This document shows, in pieces, positions 60,151 to 64,000 of a stretch of DNA of 64,000 nt; position 1 is the stretch's first letter, and every line of letters begins with the position of its first letter. The notes beneath the pieces were generated by a model that did no database searches, was not told the DNA's origin, and saw only the letters and a list, made by a program, of their open reading frames with translations. The stretch is from the NCBI RefSeq assembly GCF_007655135.1, contig NC_045133.1, positions 26,199,845 through 26,263,844 on the forward strand. The letters are read 5' to 3'. A program made the position numbers and the translations under genes. This stretch comes from Punica granatum. Taxonomy: Eukaryota > Streptophyta > Magnoliopsida > Myrtales > Lythraceae.

Positions 60151-62220
60151 TCAGTCGACTCTGATCTGGCACAGGACACTGCACGGGGCCTTCAAATTTC
60201 CTTCTTCTTCGTCTTCCTCTTTTTCATTGTCGCTCTCCGAGACTATATCCTCGAGAGCTAAAGGCAAGCTGTTGGAGAAAGATAAGCTCGGCTTTGACCT
60301 CGGGACGGTTGGCGGGGCCGCCTCGTTGACGAGCATCTGAAGGACTCTTCTCATTGAGGGCCTCATTGCGCTGTCAGGATTAGCACAGCTCAGCCCGACA
60401 AGCAAAAGCTTCCTCATCTCCTCCACATTGAATTCCCCGTTCAGTCTCCTATCAGCCGCCTCGATGATGTTCCCCTCTGAGTGGAGACCCCAGACCCAGT
60501 CCACCAAGTTCACCATCTTCTGGTTCCCCTGGTCCCGCTCGATCGGCCTCCTCCCGCAGGCCACCTCTAGGATTACTATTCCGTAGCTAAACACGTCAGT
60601 CTTCTCGGTGGCTTTCCCATACTGGAGATACTCTGGGGCTAAGTAACCCATTGTTCCCGCTGTGAGGGTCGAGACCGGGCTTTTGTCATGGTCCATTAGC
60701 CTTGCGAGCCCAAAGTCCCCAAGTCTCGGGTTAAAGTTTCCATCAAGCAGCACATTGCTCGTTTTTATATCCCGATGAATCACTTGCTGCTCGCACTCCT
60801 GATGAAGGTAGGTAAGAACTGAAGCAAGCCCGATAGCGATGTTCTGCCTGTAGTTCCAGTTAAGCGCATCCTGTGATTCGTTGTACAGCACCTTATCAAG
60901 GCTCCCGTTCGGCATGAAATCGTACACGAGGAGGAGTTCCCCCTTCTCGACGCACCAGCCCTGGAGCTGAACGAGATTCTTGTGCCTCAAGCAAGCTATA
61001 ATCGAAAGCTCGGCCATAAACTCCGTCTTTCCCTCATGGGAGTGTTTCGATCTTTTGACAGCTGCTTCAGAGCCCGAATGAGCGAAGTAGGCCTTGTAGA
61101 CAGTCCCGAACGCTCCATGCCCGAGGATTCTGCTCGAGTGGAACCCTTTGGAAGCAAACTTTAATTCCCTATATGAGAACTCTCGCGGGCCGGTCATGAT
61201 CTCGGCTTTGAAGCTCTTCACTGTCTGGATCTTCCTCCACTTCCGTATTGTGATGTAACCGAATGCGAGGAGTCCTGCACAGAAGAAGGCTGGGCCAGCT
61301 ATCCCAAGCCCGAGCCCGAGCCTCTTGCGGTGCTCGCTCCCTGATTCTGGGACCGAGATCGGGGGCCGTACGATCACAGAGCTATCAGAGACATTGTGAG
61401 GGTGAGACTTGGGCCTCATTGGCAAGAACCCGAACGTCTCGAAGCTCCAACTCTCGATCCAGTGTAGCTCGGTGCTTCCCTCAGTTGAGGCAGAGAATCC
61501 CAGGTAGACGAACTCCTTCAGGTACGGCGAAAGATCGATATTCACGCTCAAGAGGGGCTCATCGGGCTTCTTATTCGTGTAGCTCAAGAACACCAAGAGC
61601 TTCCTCAGGTCATTCTTGTAGTCGATCCAGGCAGTGACCGAGTCCCCGTTCTTGAGATCGATCCCCTGAAGGGCAGGGTCGGCGGTCTGGATCGATTCAA
61701 GACTGTTGATGTCCAGCCCCACGTGGTCCCCGCCTGGGTCCCCGAAATGCGGGTCCTGCCTGGTATCGAACTCGATCGCTATAAACCGGTTCTTGGTCAG
61801 CTGGGACGAGTTCACGAGACCCAAGAACCCGCCAGGGCTGCCGAGGGTCTCGTTATCCGGTGACAGGAAGAACGTGAGGCCATCCCCGAACGAGTTCGGG
61901 TTCGGGGACGTGACCGAGAAGGTGAAGCGCGTGGAGAAGGAGGCAGTGGTGTTGGAGTCGGGGTCGAAGAACAGGAGCGGGGAAGGGTAGACGACAGAAC
62001 CGGAGCTGGAGGAAGGGACGGAGACGTCCCGTGTGAGGCCGACGAGGCCGTCCCGGAGGTAGGCGTCGCCGAGGAGGGTAAGGTTCTGGAGGGAGAGGGA
62101 GGTGAATGAGGGGAAGCTGAAGGAGCTGCTGTCTTCGTCGTCGCAGGAGGCAGAGGAGGCCAAGAGAGCAAAGAAGAGGAAGGGAAGGAAGAGCTTCAAT
62201 GGCGGCATTGTCATGGACAT
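60151..62220 (-). CDS. LECRKS7: L-type lectin-domain receptor kinase S.7-like
   Basis: A single exon encodes 689 aa from ATG 62220 (an in-frame ATG at 62259 adds 13 residues before the signal peptide; 62214 and 62208 are also possible). Residues 1-26 are a signal peptide. Residues about 30-265 are a legume-lectin domain (FFDPDSNTTASFSTRFTF, IAIEFDTRQDPHFGD). Residues about 302-324 span the membrane. Residues about 360-635 are a Ser/Thr kinase: GHGAFGTVY loop, Lys389 in AAVKRS, His482-Arg-Asp484 in IHRDIKTSNVLLD, Asp502-Phe-Gly in LGDFGLAR, and an APE motif. All catalytic residues are present, so it should be active at the plasma membrane. Sequence order matches Arabidopsis LecRK-S.7 (At5g55830). 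The C-terminus is acidic (ESDNEKEEDEEE). Upstream are two tandem W-boxes. Confidence 0.94.
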   Translation of the reverse strand: MSMTMPPLKLFLPFLFFALLASSASCDDEDSSSFSFPSFTSLSLQNLTLLGDAYLRDGLVGLTRDVSVPSSSSGSVVYPSPLLFFDPDSNTTASFSTRFTFSVTSPNPNSFGDGLTFFLSPDNETLGSPGGFLGLVNSSQLTKNRFIAIEFDTRQDPHFGDPGGDHVGLDINSLESIQTADPALQGIDLKNGDSVTAWIDYKNDLRKLLVFLSYTNKKPDEPLLSVNIDLSPYLKEFVYLGFSASTEGSTELHWIESWSFETFGFLPMRPKSHPHNVSDSSVIVRPPISVPESGSEHRKRLGLGLGIAGPAFFCAGLLAFGYITIRKWRKIQTVKSFKAEIMTGPREFSYRELKFASKGFHSSRILGHGAFGTVYKAYFAHSGSEAAVKRSKHSHEGKTEFMAELSIIACLRHKNLVQLQGWCVEKGELLLVYDFMPNGSLDKVLYNESQDALNWNYRQNIAIGLASVLTYLHQECEQQVIHRDIKTSNVLLDGNFNPRLGDFGLARLMDHDKSPVSTLTAGTMGYLAPEYLQYGKATEKTDVFSYGIVILEVACGRRPIERDQGNQKMVNLVDWVWGLHSEGNIIEAADRRLNGEFNVEEMRKLLLVGLSCANPDSAMRPSMRRVLQMLVNEAAPPTVPRSKPSLSFSNSLPLALEDIVSESDNEKEEDEEEGNLKAPCSVLCQIRVD

Positions 62221-62511
62221 GGAGGAGTAAGAGCTATGGAGGAATTGGGCAATGGGCAATGGCGGCTTATCATCAATTCAAGATTGAAGCTTTTCTTTCA
62301 CTTGCAGAGAGAGAGAGTGATGATGGCTGGCTGTGGTGGGAATCTTTGGGAATGGGGTTTAAACGGTTGAAAGGGCGCCTCCGGTCGGTGGGATTAAATT
62401 TAATTAATTAAATAAAGAAAATAAGAAAATGTTTCTCAACGGTAATTAAAGAACGTGGCGGGGGCGCAAACGACGTCGTAGATGGTGTCTGGGCTTCTGG
62501 CCACGCTCAAG

Positions 62512-62526
62512 TTTGACCCTTTGACC
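62512..62526. promoter_or_regulatory. Two adjacent W-boxes upstream of LecRK-S.7
   Basis: TTTGACCCTTTGACC contains two TTGACC W-boxes eight bases apart, about 290 bases upstream of the chosen LecRK start. The orientation is opposite to the gene, which W-boxes tolerate. Clustered W-boxes are typical of WRKY-regulated defence promoters. Confidence 0.45.
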
Positions 62527-64000
62527 CAAATAGTTAATTTGCATATTTCTATATAATCTATCTGGGCTTTTTACTTTATTTATTCGTTCATTGGAATGGG
62601 ATGGCCGACCCAATAAAGAACTGAGGATTAGAAAAATTATGATGATTATACAGAATTCAGTGCCACGCTTTTTTTTCCACATGCCACAGTTCTGGAGAAG
62701 ATCCCAAACTCCGAGGAGTCGGGAAATATACCATTTCCGATAACTTTATAAGAATACGATGTAGCATTCTCCTACGGCTCGCGTACAATAAGTGTCTCTC
62801 CATACGGGCAAAATCATAACGAGAAGATTATATTTTGGGAGTCTGCAAAAGAATGCCCCGACCGAGAGAGTTACGGACAGGGTTAGAGGAGAACATATTA
62901 CTTGAATATTGCTCATCTAAAGTGAAATAGTAATAATCAATCAGTGAGAGTATGTGAATCCGCCGTGAGTCAATTTTTCACTTTTAAATATTCTTATTGG
63001 GTATTACACAGCCAAATGGTTAAGTAATACTCACCGAATATTTGCATAAGTTAGAGTGGAGTTTTTCCAGCTAAGATGGATTTGGGAACCAGAGCTCCAA
63101 CGGCAGGGGAGAGATTTTTACACCAGGATGACTTTAGAAAAAGTTTGGAGAAAGGAGAAAGCAGAAAGCAAAGCCCAGTCATAACTAATCCATGAAGAGC
63201 TTGGGACGAGAATAGGATTATTCCAATCTCCATAGTCAATATAGCCGTTAGGGAGCAGCTCAGCCTATTACTCAAATCTTACAGCAGGCGGCCCCGCAAA
63301 AGAGAATCCGATTTAGACCCAGTCTGTCTTCGTGGACCATGTCGATTGGAGCCATCAATCGAGATATGAATAAACATCAACATCAGTGAAGGATTACAGC
63401 TCCTTCTGAGGTTACACAGGTCTGGTGTCGAGGCCGGGGCCACCTATACCGGTGCACCTGGGTGATCGCCGCCTAACATATGCAGTTCAGGATCGGATCA
63501 CCTGGTGTAGCTTGGAAGCTTTGAAATGAGAAGCCCAAGTCTCGATGTCATGAGAGGTGACATGACCCAAACTATTATGTCCTATTTCCCTACGCCATGA
63601 CCCTGATCGCTATGGCTAAGAGTGAGAGACTGACTAGGGCTGTGCCCAAGCTTCAAAAATGTAATTTACGACCATGAATATTGATCGGTGCAGTATTTCC
63701 TTGAAATTACATGAATTATATAGCCTGGTTAAAAGCTATGTTACAGAATGTGTCGGCTACTGCGATATGATTCCATCTAGTAATAGAACTCATCAGCTTC
63801 TGAAGCCTAACCTCATGCTGCAGTGAACAGGGAACACAGCCGACTTGCTTCTCGAGGAGAGATGATCTAAATCTGGCACGGGCAGGGTCTGAGATTGTGA
63901 CCCTGCAAGTGGAGGAAAATCCACCGAATCTTCAGAGACATCCCCAGAATTGATACTGTCTAGAAGAGAAATATATACACATTCGGATGATCGGCATGTT
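62527..64000. other. Intergenic to window end, no gene recognised
   Basis: No coding family, tRNA, rRNA or transposon signature was recognised. Open frames such as the minus-strand one at 63051-63275 have no recognisable motif. The segment from 63300 onward is less AT-rich than its surroundings but shows no identifiable content. Confidence 0.4.

Overview
This is nuclear DNA of a flowering plant, most likely a eudicot. It has intron-rich genes with GT..AG junctions, AT-rich intergenic DNA, plant-only families (WEB coiled-coil, NOI/RIN4, phytocyanin, L-type lectin kinase, miR156) and plant transposons. The species cannot be named from this window. Exon borders below were assembled by eye from splice signals and remembered family sequences; nothing was aligned by computer.

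Layout, left to right. The last exons of a NOP2/OLI2 rRNA methyltransferase (1-555, +) are followed by about 4.5 kb of AT-rich DNA. A Sec14-like lipid-transfer protein (5302-8412, +) converges on a WEB-family coiled-coil protein (9108-11177, -). A 4 kb transposon island (13.5-17 kb) holds a decayed copia element. Inserted in it is a small LTR element carrying pieces of two host genes. Next come a p24-beta cargo receptor (18618-19925, +) with an ER-stress element in its promoter, and a tiny NOI/RIN4 protein (20677-22833, -). The giant HECT ubiquitin ligase UPL1/UPL2 (25225-40771, -, 16 coding exons, 3,733 aa) fills the centre.

The UPL1/2 gene and the divergent AHG2/PARN deadenylase (52561-55740, +) are separated by a LINE remnant, a duplicated scrap of the AHG2 5' region, and a 7.3 kb Mutator-like element (45097-52403). 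That element has about 380 bp terminal inverted repeats, a GRF zinc-finger cargo gene, a higher-order minisatellite and a transposase broken by two amber codons. Then follow a phytocyanin pseudogene, a MIR156 hairpin (59010-59112, +) and the single-exon lectin receptor kinase LecRK-S.7 (60151-62220, -).

The genes do not form a pathway. Their common thread is position. From memory, the Arabidopsis counterparts fall in two clusters. One is At5g55830-At5g55920 (LecRK-S.7, MIR156H, NOI, TREPH1/WEB, OLI2). The other is At1g55840-At1g55870 (Sec14, UPL1, AHG2). The window therefore looks like an unfractionated version of a block that Arabidopsis duplicated and split. The least obvious items are the MIR156 locus, the chimeric LTR element, the Mutator-like element with its minisatellite, and the ER-stress element before p24-beta.
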